From: Ananas comosus
Lineage: Eukaryota; Streptophyta; Magnoliopsida; Poales; Bromeliaceae
Assembly: GCF_001540865.1 (NCBI RefSeq)
Contig: NC_033639.1
Coordinates: 2,984,897 to 3,048,896 of the forward strand
Length of the DNA stretch: 64,000 nt
Reading direction: 5' to 3'
Below are positions 23,359 to 35,332 of this stretch, piece by piece. A program made the position numbers and the translations under genes. Below the pieces are notes generated by a model that was not told the origin of the DNA, searched no databases, and was given only the letters and a program-made list of their open reading frames with translations. Each line of letters starts with the position of its first letter. Position 1 is the first letter of the stretch.

Positions 23359-25044
23359 TGTCACGCCCCGACACCCGCCTATTTGGTCGGATTCGAGGAC
23401 GCCGACAGACTGCCGAACGGACAGAGTCTTCCCTGTACGTTCTAGGCGTCGCAAACAATACAGTACAAGTGGTTCCAAAAAGGAACAGTATTTATACAAC
23501 GATTGCATAAGGAAGTATCAACAACATAGAACAACTATGCTATTACAAGCATTCACATACGTACATTTTACATCTTACATTTTTTCCGATTAGCTTCCAA
23601 ATACATTCAACATTATAACAACTTATTACAATTTGGTTCTTTCATTTCCTTTCCACCCCTAAGCTAGACCAACTCAGAGTACTGCTATCTCTGGTCACAG
23701 TGGTAGGGCGCTATCTACGGAGCTACGCCCTTTCCTCGCGCCGCCGCGCCGCTCACGTGCGGACCTGAAAACTCCGAAACAACGTGGGGTGAGAACTATG
23801 TCTATAGTTCCCAGTGGGTACGACCACCCAAGAAAAAAGCTCGACTCGCCAGGCCCAAAGGAGGCAACCAAGCAAGTTAGTTCAACAGATAGATATCAAC
23901 ATATATAATCCTGCAACTAATTGCTATCATATTTTTGCCTTACAAATGCAATAATGCAAATCATGCAACAGTATAAGTAAATTTTCTGATTCTACTATCA
24001 TCTAGCTATCCATAGCTCATCAAATTAGCTTCTAAGGTTTTCTCTACCTTAGATTCATGCCATTTGCCAATTGCTCCTAAGGTTTCTTTTATCTTAGCCA
24101 AGCTAACCATCCGACTCGGTCTCAAGTCAATCACCAGCGGAATACCGCTCATATCCAGGCCTGAGGAGAGGAACATGCCGTGCACCTCGGCCTACAATCC
24201 ACAAACCACATCGCCCAAAGGGTCGCGAAGAACCGCATACACCCGTGGTCAAGGATCTTTCCGGTGGGAGGGGAATATGCCACACGCACCCGCGTGTAAG
24301 AAAATTATGTGTACGGAGCGGAAGAAAATAACACAATTAAAATTTTTCTTAAAAACCCAACTCTAGATTCATAGTCTCATGTCCAACCTATGTTCACGAC
24401 ACTAGGTTCAATGACGTTTCCACCTAGGTTTACCCAACTCTAGGTTTAATGTCCTTTCCAACCGACCTATGTTCAATAACACTAGGTTCACTGTCCAACC
24501 TATGTTTAATAACACTAGGTTCAAAGTTCAACCATGCCACTCGTTATCCTAGTTGTCCATACCTAGGAATTCATAGTCTCATGCCACACTTGTCAAGTTC
24601 TCTAATCAACCTAGATTTCATCGACCCAAGTTTACATTCATATAAATCTAGCATATTATCACAATATATCAACATGCACATGTCCTCTAGCATCTCATAC
24701 ACATGCCTATATCATTATCCAATAGTAGTCTACACATAACTTAGCATCTATCTCATGCATTCATAATTATAATTAAACTACTATTATATGCATCAATGAT
24801 AAAATCATACTTCACTTTGACATGGAAGCGACCTAGTCACTTCGGTGAAGCACAACCCATCTAGTAACGCTCTCCGATTGCTTGTCGACACTTGCAATCG
24901 GCCTCCCGCGACACACGTTATCCGGTTTGGCTCAAACTCACAATCGATCACCGAACACTCACCAATCCGTAACCTAGAGTTGTCAGGGACACATCTCTAA
25001 CCTTCAATTAGAGAATCATGGGATTAATTTACATCAAAACCCTT
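23359..25044 (-). mobile_element. Element H: 5' LTR, 3' portion
   Basis: On the minus strand the LTR ends CGGGGCGTGACA at 23359, directly before the primer-binding site. It contains a GGGAATATGCCACACGCACCC unit (plus-strand reading, near 24270-24290) that is repeated several times in the related LTR I. It is interrupted at 25044 by LTR I and continues at 29003-29699. Without LTR I it would be about 2.38 kb. Confidence 0.8.
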
Positions 25045-28000
25045 TGTCACGCCCCGACACCCACCTATTTGGTCGGATTCGGGGATGCCGACAGACAGAG
25101 TCTCCCCCGTACGTTCTAGGCATCGCAAACAATACAGTACAAGTGGTTCCAAACATGAACAATATTCATACAACGATTGCATAAGGAAGTATTAACAATA
25201 TAAAACAACTATACTATTACAAGCATTCACATACATACATTTTACATATTACATTTTTTCCGATTAGCTTCCAAATACATTCAACATTATAACAACTTAT
25301 TACAATTTGGTTCTTTCATTTCCTTTCCACCCCTAAGCTAGACCAACTCAGGGTACTGCTATCTCTTGTCACAGTGGTAAGGCGCTATCTACTGAGTTAC
25401 GCCCTTTCCTCACGCCGCCGCGCCGCTCATGTGCGGTCCTAAAAACCCCGAAACAACGTAGGGTGAGAACTATGTCCATAGTTCTCAATAGATACGGCCA
25501 CCCAAGGGAAAAACTCGACCCGCTAGGTCCAAAGGAGGCAACCGAGCAAGTTAGTTCAACAGATAGATATCAACATATATAATCCTGCAACTAATTGCTA
25601 TCATGCTTTTGCCTCACAAATGCAATAATGCAAATCATGCAACAGTATAAGTAAATCTTCTGATTCTACTATCATCTAGCTATCCATAGCTCATCAAACT
25701 AGCTTCTAAGGTTTCCTCTATCTTAGATATCATATCCAGGCCTGAGGACAGGAACATGCCGTGCACCTCGGCCTACAAACCACAAACCACATCGCCCAAC
25801 GGGTCGCGAAGAACCACGTACACTCGTGGTCAGGGATCTTTCCAGTGGGAGGGGAATATGCCACACGCACCCACGGCCCAAAACCCCTGATAGAGATGGG
25901 AATATGCCACACGCACCCTAGCGATCAAAGATTCTTCCGGTGGGAGGGGAATATGCTGCACGCACCCGCTGCCAAGAATCTTCCATATCGTATCCCCGAA
26001 GTTCTTCCGGTGGGAAGGGAATATGCCACACGCACCCGCGGCCAAGAACTATCGAGTTCACAAGTCCTGCGATTCCGGAATCCACTTTCCAAGTCTCAAG
26101 GATAGTCACATACCCTATACTGTCGACCTATCTAGATTCGATCCATGAACATCCTAGTGGTCCTATTATCACTGGTAGTGAGATATGATGCGATCTCCAT
26201 CTACATCATCATCGAAACTCTTTTCGATGGCTCAAACTCTTTTGATTCAATCCTTATAGAATAATTAAATTATCTATAATTATTTCTATTGATTCCCACA
26301 ATCCACCAGTGACGCCTAGCAGCATGTAGTGGCAATCCAGTCAGAAGTGAATATCGGACTGAACCTCTAGGTGCAGTTACCCTACAGTACAATCCTTCTA
26401 TCGCATAGTTCCAATTGAGTGGAGGTCATGGAATATTCGTCAAACCCCATCACCCGTCATATGATAAATTTGATAAGACAGAAGCTCTTATGGTTACTCT
26501 TGGAAACCTCTTTCCATACACCATATTACCCCGGCCGAGGATTTTTGAGCTTTGCCTTACAAATAGCATAGAACTAATTATCTCTCTACCGAGAGCGATA
26601 GATCCCCTATAAACACACACCCATTCCTGATATGAACCGACTGCAGTCAACATATACTACTAAGACTCATGGCTAGGATCAGAGTTTGTTGTATAGTCAA
26701 ACTACAGTAGCCTCACATTGAATGGTCGTGGTGTCGCAGGTCTAAGGATCAGTTGTACCACTGCAACATCGAACCAGTTACTGACGAATGAGTAGACATC
26801 CATGTAACTGTTCGTAGTTGGTCACGCTCAGTACCCTTGTTCTCCAACAACTACCTACATGTTCGCTCTAGTGTCCCCACACTGATGACTCGAGATTCGT
26901 TATCCCAAAAGAGAAGCAACACACACATCAATCTTACCGGATCAATCATCGTCCCCATGATGATCCTCCGATTGAAAGCATTTATGAATTAATCACCAAT
27001 AATATGTATCTCAAATTCTCAACTCTTGATAATACATATTATCATCTTATTAACCCAAAGGACGATTCACGGACACATTAAACGTGAATGGAATAAAAGG
27101 CCCAATTATATAAATAATAAAGATTAAGTACAAATATATGTCCCATAGAAAATAAAATGCGTCAGCCTGATAGACTTCTAGGGCATATAACTAACACCAC
27201 GGCCCAAGACCCCCGATAGGGAGGGGAATATGCCACACGCACCCTAGCGATCAAAGATTCTTCCGGTGGGACGGGAATATGCCACACGCACCCGCAGCCA
27301 AGAATCTTCCATATCGTATCCTCGAAGTTCTTCCGATGGGAGGGGAATATTCTATACGCACTCGCAGCCAAGAACTGTCGAGTTCACAAGTCCTGAGATT
27401 CCGAAATTCACTTTCCAAATCTCAAGGGTAGTCACACACCCTATACTGTCGACCTATCTAGGTTCGACCCATGAACATCATAGTGGTCCTATTACCACTA
27501 TAATCCACAACCTAGGTTCAACCACGCTAGGTGTCACTACATGTCATAACCTAGATTCAAGCACGCTAGGTTCTATGTCATTTCCACCTAAATCTCGACT
27601 CTAGGTTTACTTGTTCAACCTATGTTCAATGACACTAGGTTCAATGCCACTCAATCTATCTGTCATCCTAGTTGTCCACACCTAGGATTGTAGTTTATAT
27701 GCTCTTGTTTTCCAACTGTCGAGTTCTCTAATCAACCTAGAGTTATCGACCCATGTTCAGTTTCATATGAATCTAACATATATCCACGATATGTCAACAT
27801 GCACATATCATCTAGCATATTCCATAATATGTCAGCATGCATATATCCTTTAGCATCTCATTCACATGCCTATATCATCGTCCAATGGTAGTTAATATAC
27901 AACTAGCATCTATCTCATGCATTTACAATTAAACTACCATTATGTATATATGCATCAATGATAAAATCATACTCCACTTTGATATGGAAGCGACCTAGTC

Positions 28001-29002
28001 ACTTCGGTAAAGCACAACCCACCTCACAACGCTCTCCGATTGCTTGTTGACACTTGCAATCGGGCTCCCGCGGCACGCGTTGTCCGGTTCAGCTCGAACT
28101 CGAAATCGATCACCGAACGCACGTCAATCCGCAACCTAGAGTTGTCTGGGGCTCTTCTCTAACCTTCAATTAGAGAGCCATAGGGTTACATTAGATCAAA
28201 ACCCTAAAACCCCAAAAACCCCCAACTCTAACCCTAGCTTCTCACATATACCCCAATACCTCAAATCACATGGAGCAACATGCTAGACTAGCTTAGAATA
28301 GCCTAGGGATTCCAAGAATACCATTCACAAAGGATTTAACACAAATCCTAAGCTTTTAACAAAATACGAATCTCAAGTCGGAAACACGCCGCCCAACCAA
28401 GCGCTTGAGGGCTCGATCGGCTGCTCCCCACGCGTTCTCAAACTCCTCCACCAAAACCAAAGTTTTGGAGAGAGATCTAGAGAGAGAAAGGAGCAATCTA
28501 GAGAGAGGGAGGGGAGTTTCTCTCTCTACCCTTGTGTGTGTGTGTGGGTGTTGGCTGAGGAAGAAGGAGGAAAGGGGAGATAGTCCCTTTTTATACAAGA
28601 CCGACCTCTTTATTTACCAAAATGCCACTCACACTGGGCACTTTTTGGGCTCGGGTCTGGACCCTAGCTCTAGGGTCCAGACCCCGTAGGTCCAAAAATC
28701 CCAGAAATCAGACTTTTTCAATTTCACTCCGTTTTGCCTCGTTTTCGCTCGTTAGGCCTCCGATTCATCTCTAATCATCCCGAGACCCACGAAACACATT
28801 TTGAGCGCGTTTAGGCCATCTTTCCTTCTACACTTTGCCGGATTTAGGCCAAAGTTCAATCATTACTTTTCGAGTTCGGTTTTCACACCCGACGCGTACC
28901 GAAAACACTCGAATGCCCCCAAACTTCACCGAAACTGCTCTAACAACTTTTCGAGCAAGTTCCGACCGAAACTTCATAACCGTAGGAGCTCAGTATATCA
29001 CA
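25045..29002 (-). mobile_element. LTR I: gypsy LTR inserted in the LTR of element H, itself containing copia LTR J
   Basis: On the minus strand it starts TGTGATATACTGAGCTCC at 29002 and ends CGGGGCGTGACA at 25045. The flanks are ccctt (25040-25044) and ccctc (29003-29007), a 4/5 match for a target duplication. The sequence is homologous to the LTR of H throughout. No internal region is present, so it behaves as a solo LTR. A roughly 315-bp segment occurs twice, at about 25876-26190 and 27197-27510, on either side of the copia LTR. A GGGAATATGCCACACGCACCC-type sub-repeat occurs several times. Confidence 0.75.
26171..27196 (-). mobile_element. LTR J: copia LTR (Angela/Tork-like), solo or rearranged
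   Basis: On the minus strand it starts TGTTAGTTATATGCCCTAGA at 27196, the typical opening of Angela/Tork-type copia LTRs, and runs about 1 kb with no coding region. The left end near 26171 is set only by the TG/CA rule. The flanking bases do not match, so the insertion junction has been rearranged. Confidence 0.65.
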
Positions 29003-29699
29003 CCCTCAAACCCAATACTAACTCTAGCTTTCCTATTTCTCCAAATATCCCAAAATTACACGGAGAAACAAGCATAGAATAACCTAGGGATCCTAAGACG
29101 CCGCACCACCGGGCGCACGAAGGCTCGATTCGTCGCTCCCAACGCGTTCCCAAGGTTGCTTTCTGCCAACACCGCGAATTTGGAAGAGAGATTTAGAGAG
29201 GGAAAGGAGCAATCTATAGAGAGAGGAGGAGAGTTTCTCTCTCTACCATTTGTGTGTGTGTTGTGGAAGTAGGAAGGAGGAGGAAGGATGGTACCTTATA
29301 AAGTCCCATCTCTCAAATTACCAAAATGCCCCCTTCACTGGGCAGATTTCGCGTGCGGGGTCCGGACCCTGGCTCTAGGGTCCGGACCCCGTAGGTCCAA
29401 ACCGCTCCGAAAATTCAGCATTTTTCGAATTTCTTCGTTTTCGCTCCTTGAGTCTCTAATCCATTTCTAATCATCCCAAGACCCTCAAAACACATTTTCG
29501 AGTGTATTTCAACTATCTTTTCATCTGTACTTTGCCAGATTTAGGCCAAAGTCCAAATATAGCATTCGAGATATGTTTCCGTGCCTAACTCGCACCGAAA
29601 ACACTCGAATGCTCCCCGAATCTCGTCGGAACTATTCTAACAACCTTTCGAGCTAGTTCCCGCCGAAACTTCATCATTGTAGGAGTTCGGTATATTACA
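29003..29699 (-). mobile_element. Element H: 5' LTR, 5' portion
   Basis: On the minus strand it starts TGTAATATACCGAACTCC at 29699 and runs to 29003, where LTR I is inserted. It shares the order of landmarks of LTR I: CGAAACTTCATC near the start, then a CCGGACCC-rich part (about 29355-29395) and GA-rich leader (29185-29285). Confidence 0.75.
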
Positions 29700-30107
29700 G
29701 GTACACCGGCTGAAGTACCGGTACCCCGCAGCTGAACGCGTAAACCCAAGCCTCTGTCAAGCGGCCAGCACGCAGTGTACCGATACCCGCACGATGCAGT
29801 ACCGATACCAGGCTCCAGTTCCGGTACTCCGACGATGCAGTACTGGTACTGTGCCTCGCAGTGCTCAAATCGGAGAGCAGCCCTCTCGGTCATGCGACAG
29901 GATTTCGGTACCCTTCTTTCTGGTACCGGTACCCAGCACCCCAAAACCTGCAGTTTGGAGGTTTTGGTGCTAAGTACCAACTCTCGCTCCTCAAGGCGCG
30001 AGTAATGGGTCGGGACATAGTCAATGGCCCTCAAGAATTTCGGGAATATCTCAAAATACTATTCCAACACTAGAACCTTACAATTCACTAAAATTCAGTG
30101 TGCTACT
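29700..30107 (-). mobile_element. LTR fragment K (gypsy), 5' end only
   Basis: On the minus strand it opens near 30107 with AGTAGCACACTGAATTTT, followed by AATTGTAAGGTTCTAGTG. This is an eroded version of the LTR start seen in elements A and B. It carries at least six gtaccg(g/a)tac-type palindromes between 29700 and 29935. Element H is inserted in it, and its remainder is not in the window. Confidence 0.6.
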
Positions 30108-30320
30108 AAGATTGTTCATAACCGATAGTAATTAAATGAAAATACAATTCCAAAGGCTATACAGAAGATTGAATGAAAAATTTACATCTTTCAAATTTGT
30201 CTAAGATGATTCCAACTGGAAGGATGCAAGTCAAACATTTACTATATCAAAAATTTTCAAAACGGATGCTATTACTTCGAAATTTACCTATTGACAAGGC
30301 AAGCAATGTAATTACAAGAA

Positions 30321-30717
30321 GGGTTAATTGCATATAGGTCTCCGCAAATATAGTAAATTGCAAATATATTCCTGTAAAGTTCAACTTTAATAAGTTATCC
30401 TTGCGAAGTCCTAATGTTTTCAGATATATCCCTTTAATTTGTTATCGTTAGAAAACTGTTTATATTTCTAATTTTGCCATCACAAATATGCCCCTCCAAA
30501 AGTTATAATAGTATAATATAAGAGGAGTAATAATGTCAAAAATTAACCCAGGTAAAGTATTTAACCTATGGTTAACTAAACTTTTCTAACAGATTCTAAC
30601 GGCTGGAACATATCTGAAAACATTAGGACTTTTGTAAGGATAACTTACGAAAGTTGTACTTTACAGGAATATATTTGTAATTCCCTATATTTGCAGGGAC
30701 TTGTATGCAATTAACCC
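30321..30717. mobile_element. Mutator-like MITE with terminal inverted repeats over 100 bp
   Basis: 397 bp starting GGGTTAATTGCATATAGG and ending with the inverse CAATTAACCC. The two arms can be aligned inward for about 120 bp (for example AATATATTCCTGTAAAG and CTTTACAGGAATATATT, and the TCCTAATGTTTTCAGATAT block with its inverse). It is flanked by ttacaagaa (30312-30320) and ttataagaa (30718-30726), 8 of 9 bases identical. A 9-bp duplication with very long TIRs is diagnostic of Mutator-type non-autonomous elements. Confidence 0.85.
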
Positions 30718-31672
30718 TTATAAGAAGTGCTCCTTTAAAAGGCTTAATTATTTTTTTTATTCTCCAAATAACTTAGTTTATTTTGGTCAACACTATGTAG
30801 GGTAAGAAACTACTCACGGAAATTGAGGACAAAAAAAAAGATCTGGATAATGAAGATAACCAAATCGTTGTTTGTAAATAAAATGAGATGATTGCAGAGA
30901 TATTGTCGGCAAAGTGGATCAGAAAAAAAATGAATATGTTATATATAATATTATCTTATTTCATGTGAATTAAAATATTTATATATTTTTTATTGTATTG
31001 TAGTGGTCGCAGTATTATTCCAAAAATCAATATTATTTTTTACAATTTAAAACCAAATTATTCCTACTGTAATATTTTTATATTTATTTGACTGCTTATT
31101 TTACTTAAAAAAAATTTCTTATAAAATAATTAAGAATCTTAGAATATATTTATTTATTTATTTTTACGAAAACTTGCTATTTTTGTAAATTTTTCGTAGT
31201 ACTAATTTAACATCATATTTAAAAATATATATATAAATATTTTTAAAAATATTAATTAAGTAATAACTCCCTGCGTGCACTTGCTAGTTTCTTAATATGT
31301 TTCCCACCAATCCTTAGATCCCCAGTCTGAGAGCTGAACAAAGTGAGGTTATCTTGGTTTTGAGTTTTTCATTTGCTATTGAATTTTCACTTATGGTGGC
31401 TTCCTATTTTCCTCATCCTTAATGCAATGCGTTACCTGATTATCTGCAAAGCAGGAGTTAAGGACCTATCGTCTGATGTAAGCGTGATTATCATCAAAAG
31501 TTACTGCTTTGGTCCTTTTGGCACGAGTAGCTAAATGCCACGCATTATTTTAATATTAACTAGCTACTTGTTCCGGTAAAACTTGTTCAAAAAATTAAGA
31601 AATACATCTCCTTGTTAAACATGATAATATATGGGCTTTCGAAATAACCATATAAAAGTAAATAGTTTTTCT

Positions 31673-31879
31673 AAAATTTTATTTGGCTAACTAATACTCT
31701 TCTTGCCAAATTAGTGTCATGTTGGACAAAATTGAGGAAGACGGCGAATCGTTCACGGACTTTAGAAAATGATGAATCATTCACCATTTTTAGTTTATAA
31801 TCGTTGTTTATAGTTTTTTTTTTTTTTTAGCAATGAATCATTCACCATTTTTAAGATGTAACCGTTGTTTATAATTTTC

Positions 31880-31917
<38 letters not shown>

Positions 31918-32401
31918 AGAGATAGGTATCACGATACCCGTTTCATTTATTTCATTTAGAAATAAACTTAGCTAGAAATGTGAATCAACTAGGATTCGAA
32001 CTTGGGTCTCGGATACCAACCACCAAGCCCTTTGCTACTTGTTTTAGGGACGGTTGGTATAATTTTCTTTAATATGGATTGTGAGAATTTGTATGGTATT
32101 GTTACTATTGTACGTGTGTTATTAAAATTTTTGTTTGATTGCTAAAATTATGGATAGGTTGTTACTATTTTTTTTTCATTATTAGGATTGTATGCAATTT
32201 GTTAGAATATTTAAATGTTTGTTAGAATTATATATAGAAAATAGAAGAAAAAAAAAAGTCCTTTAAATTTTATTAAAGACTCAATGGTAAATGATTCACT
32301 GTCTTTTAATAAATTTTATTAACGACGGTGAACTAATTATTCTCCCACCGTGACGCTGAATAGGACAAATTAAATAGAATAATTTGGCCAACTAAAATTT
32401 T
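31673..32401. repeat. Possible degraded MITE containing the SINE
   Basis: AAAATTTTATTTGGC at 31673-31687 has a near-inverse GCCAACTAAAATTTT at 32387-32401, and inside it a diverged GGTGAA/TTCACC pair is also inverted. A short internal duplication around the sequence aatcattcaccattttta occurs at about 31780 and 31830. No clear target duplication was found, so this is tentative. Confidence 0.3.
31888..32057 (-). mobile_element. tRNA-derived SINE with (TA)n tail and 18-bp target duplication
   Basis: On the minus strand it has an A-box-like TAGCAAAGGGCTTGGTGG (32038-32021) and a B-box AGTTCGAATCC (32003-31993), spaced as in a tRNA promoter for RNA polymerase III. A tRNA-unrelated body and a (TA)n tail ending near 31888 follow. 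The perfect 18-bp direct repeat TATAATTTTCTTTAATAT lies at 31870-31887 and 32058-32075. That length of duplication is the signature of LINE-machinery retroposition. Confidence 0.85.
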
Positions 32402-32412
32402 GATTGGGTTGT

Positions 32413-34992
32413 TGTGACGCACTGGACCGTTGCAAATTGTAAGATTCGAGTGTTTGTTTCGTGTTTTGAGCTTTTCCACACTTCGTGGAAGGTTGTTGAC
32501 AGTGTTCCGACCCATGGTTCGAACCCCGAGATTGGAGGTTTAAAACCTATCACCAAAATCCGAAAAGTCGGAATTTTGGTCAGCTCTTGGGTAGCCTCAC
32601 AGGGCTGCGTACCGGTACGGAGTTGATGGTTGTACCGGTACGCGCTGATGGCTGTAGCGGTACAGGGCTGGTGTACCGGTACACAGACGGATTTCGTGCA
32701 AACCCGAGGCTCGGGTTTGGCTGTTTCGCAGGTGTTGTACCGGTACGCGAGCCCGTGTACCGGTACACAGTGCAGCGCGAGCAGTTTTTCGGGTAGGGGT
32801 GTTTTTATAATTGTTGCATCTCTATTTAACACCACCACAGCCCTTGGGGGGACTCTTTTGAGCCCCAGACCTGTGGAGAAGAGGTGAGACTCTCCCCCTT
32901 TGATTTCTTCTCCATATTTGATGGATTTTAGTTGGTTTTGATCTCTTTTTTCTCCTTCTCCTTGCCTCATGTTGGATTTCCTCCATTGGAGAAGCTTGGA
33001 GGTTTTTGTTGGAGCCTGTTTGGAGGGAGAACTTCAACCCTAGCACCTTCCTAACTAGGTTTGGGACTTCAAGAGAGATGAGTAGGCTTGATCTTTCCTT
33101 TAGATCATGTTTTAATAGTTTTTACTAAAGGAAACCCTAGATTTTGGATTTTAGGGTTAGAAATGGGGATTTTGGATTTGTAGCTTCTAGAACAAAATTG
33201 ATTGGTTTAGAACTTCGATTTAAGTTGGATTTGAAGGACTCTAGCTCCCTTTTGGAGATCGAGAGAGATTCCTTCGTGTACGGTGAGATTCTCCACCTTA
33301 GCTTGGATAGCTTAATGTTTGAGTTTAGCTTTGTTCGTAAGGTCCGTTTAACTCTCATTTCTATACCTTTAGGGTGCTAGGAGAGTAGCGGGCAACTTCG
33401 TCGGAGGTTACGACGCACCGCGAAGACTTTGGTGGGTTTGGCTTCATTGAAATAGGGGGAGATGCCTCCTACGTGGTTAAATATTTTCGTATACTATATA
33501 TGCATGCATATCCATGTTGGATAGAATTTATATGAATTTTAGAATGCTTAAAACCCCCATGTTATGCATCATGAAAACTTGACTCTATGTTGTAGAGAGG
33601 AACATATGCATTGTGAGCATGCATGAGTTTAATGTTCTAATGAATAATGTAAGATCATATTTCTTATGTGGGAAATGATTAGAATGACAAGCTTTTAGAT
33701 TTATTATTCATATTGGGACATAGTAAGCAAAAGTGTCATAAAGGGGCACTTGAACTAGAAAATTGTTGAACTACTACTTAGAGACATGATGATAAGCCAC
33801 TGAAAATCTGCTATATTCCATATTTTAGACATGACGACATAGAGATAGGCCATTGAGACAGTTACTATATTCCGTGTTTTAGACACGATGACATAGAGGC
33901 TGGCCTTTGGGACATGTGTTGTATTCCAGGTTTTAGATCCGATGAAATAGTGATGAACCACTGGGACCTGAGACGGACTTATTCGCTTGCATGCCATTGT
34001 GCTCATTCGCACATACTTGTGAGGGTCGCTCCCTACAAGTCGGCACTCCGGAGATAGCCATCGTGACATATGCTCGTCTGTGCAGGATTGGGCGCCAAAA
34101 TGGGATGCCGTGTGCGAGGCTCATTCCTAGAGTGGGGATGTTGACTACCCCGGGGCCATTGTTGGCACGGCGCAGGCCGGACTACCTACGGGTAGCTTCC
34201 ACAGGATTGGACTACTAATGACATATCTTTGCCAGTTGGACATCGACTAGAATAGCAATAGTATCACTTTACTATTTAGCTTGAGGTTATTATGCTGGAC
34301 TTACTCCTGTGTAAATATGTCATAATAGTTTTAATTACTTATACAATTTCATGCTAAGTAGAGATCATGTGGTAGGTTAATTACTTATGCAATTTCATGC
34401 TAAGTAGAGATCATGTGGTAGGTTAATTACTTATGCAATTTCATGCTAGGTAGGGATCATGTAGTAGTTTTTCAGTTTAAATATTGCTTTATCTGCTTAC
34501 CTTTTCTTTTGTTGGGCCTAGTGGTGCATTTCACTGAAGCCAGTAATTGCCTACTGAGAACAATTATTTAATAGTTCTCACGCCCTCTGTTTGATGTCTT
34601 TTTCAGTGCCTTCAGCACCGATGGAGGCACGGGATCGCGGCAAGAGGATCGCCTAGTTAGTAGTGGAGCCAGTTTTGCTCCTAGGTGGATTTTCTCTCTT
34701 TTTGAGTTTTATGAGACAGAGGTTTTGTTACCATGTTTAGAGACCACCATTGTACTTTCCTTTGTATTTGTATATTGGTTTTCTTGTACTAGGTTATGCT
34801 ACTTCTTAGTGATTTACCTTTCCTTTTCCATACCTTGTCGTTGAACCTAGTTGTACTATGCTCTGATATTACTAGATCTCTTTGCACTATTGTTTTAATT
34901 ATCGAAATTTTGTAGACGCCTTATATGTTTTAGACGTATGGCGGGTCTGGGCACGTACCGAGTAGGCTTCCGCTAAGCCCTGGGGTGTGACA
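32413..34992 (+). mobile_element. Element B: 5' LTR (Ty3/gypsy chromovirus)
   Basis: 2580 bp, TGTGACGCACTGGACCG to GGGGTGTGACA, preceded by the target duplication GTTGT at 32408-32412. U3 holds six TACCGGTA-type palindromes between 32610 and 32765. A roughly 50-bp unit (aattacttatgcaatttcatgctaagtag) is repeated three times at about 34333-34460. The 3' LTR is collinear and very similar, with scattered substitutions and small indels. Confidence 0.95.
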
Positions 34993-35000
34993 GATTAATT

Positions 35001-35012
35001 TGGTATTAGAGC
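35001..35012 (+). other. Element B primer-binding site
   Basis: TGGTATTAGAGC, one mismatch (C to T) from the initiator-Met tRNA primer-binding site, 8 bp after the LTR end at 34992. Confidence 0.8.
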
Positions 35013-35332
35013 CTAGGGTTGAGTCTTAGTGGACCTAGCAAACCTTAGGCCGGTTGGACTATAGGAAATAGGCTCATGAGAGACGAGGTTTATTTGACTT
35101 GTGAGCGAAAGTATCATGATTGGGTATCTTGATAACTCTAAAAAGTTAGAGTTGATCGAGGTGTATGGCCTCTAACTTCGCGGAGGGTTACGTTGGCGGC
35201 CGCCAACGTAACATCGAGAGTTAGTGGTGAAGAACACTTCCTTACTTTCGCATGATTTGGGTATTGTCTATTTGAGCGGGGATGCGATAGCGTGAGTTTT
35301 ACAAACTTGCGCTTTTATGATGTTGTAGTGCG

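Noticed and set aside
28356..28598. Small open frame with CT/GT-rich sequence near 28540
   Set aside because: It lies in the GA/CT-rich leader of LTR I. The GTGTGTGTGTG run is a microsatellite, not coding.
31993..32038. Genuine tRNA gene
   Set aside because: A-box and B-box are present, but no cloverleaf could be drawn. The segment has a TA tail and an 18-bp target duplication, so it is a SINE.
32587..32970. Open frames rich in VPVR/YRYT (also at 40352-40698 and 29585-30034)
   Set aside because: They are translations of the repeated TACCGGTAC palindromes in LTRs, open in several frames on both strands.
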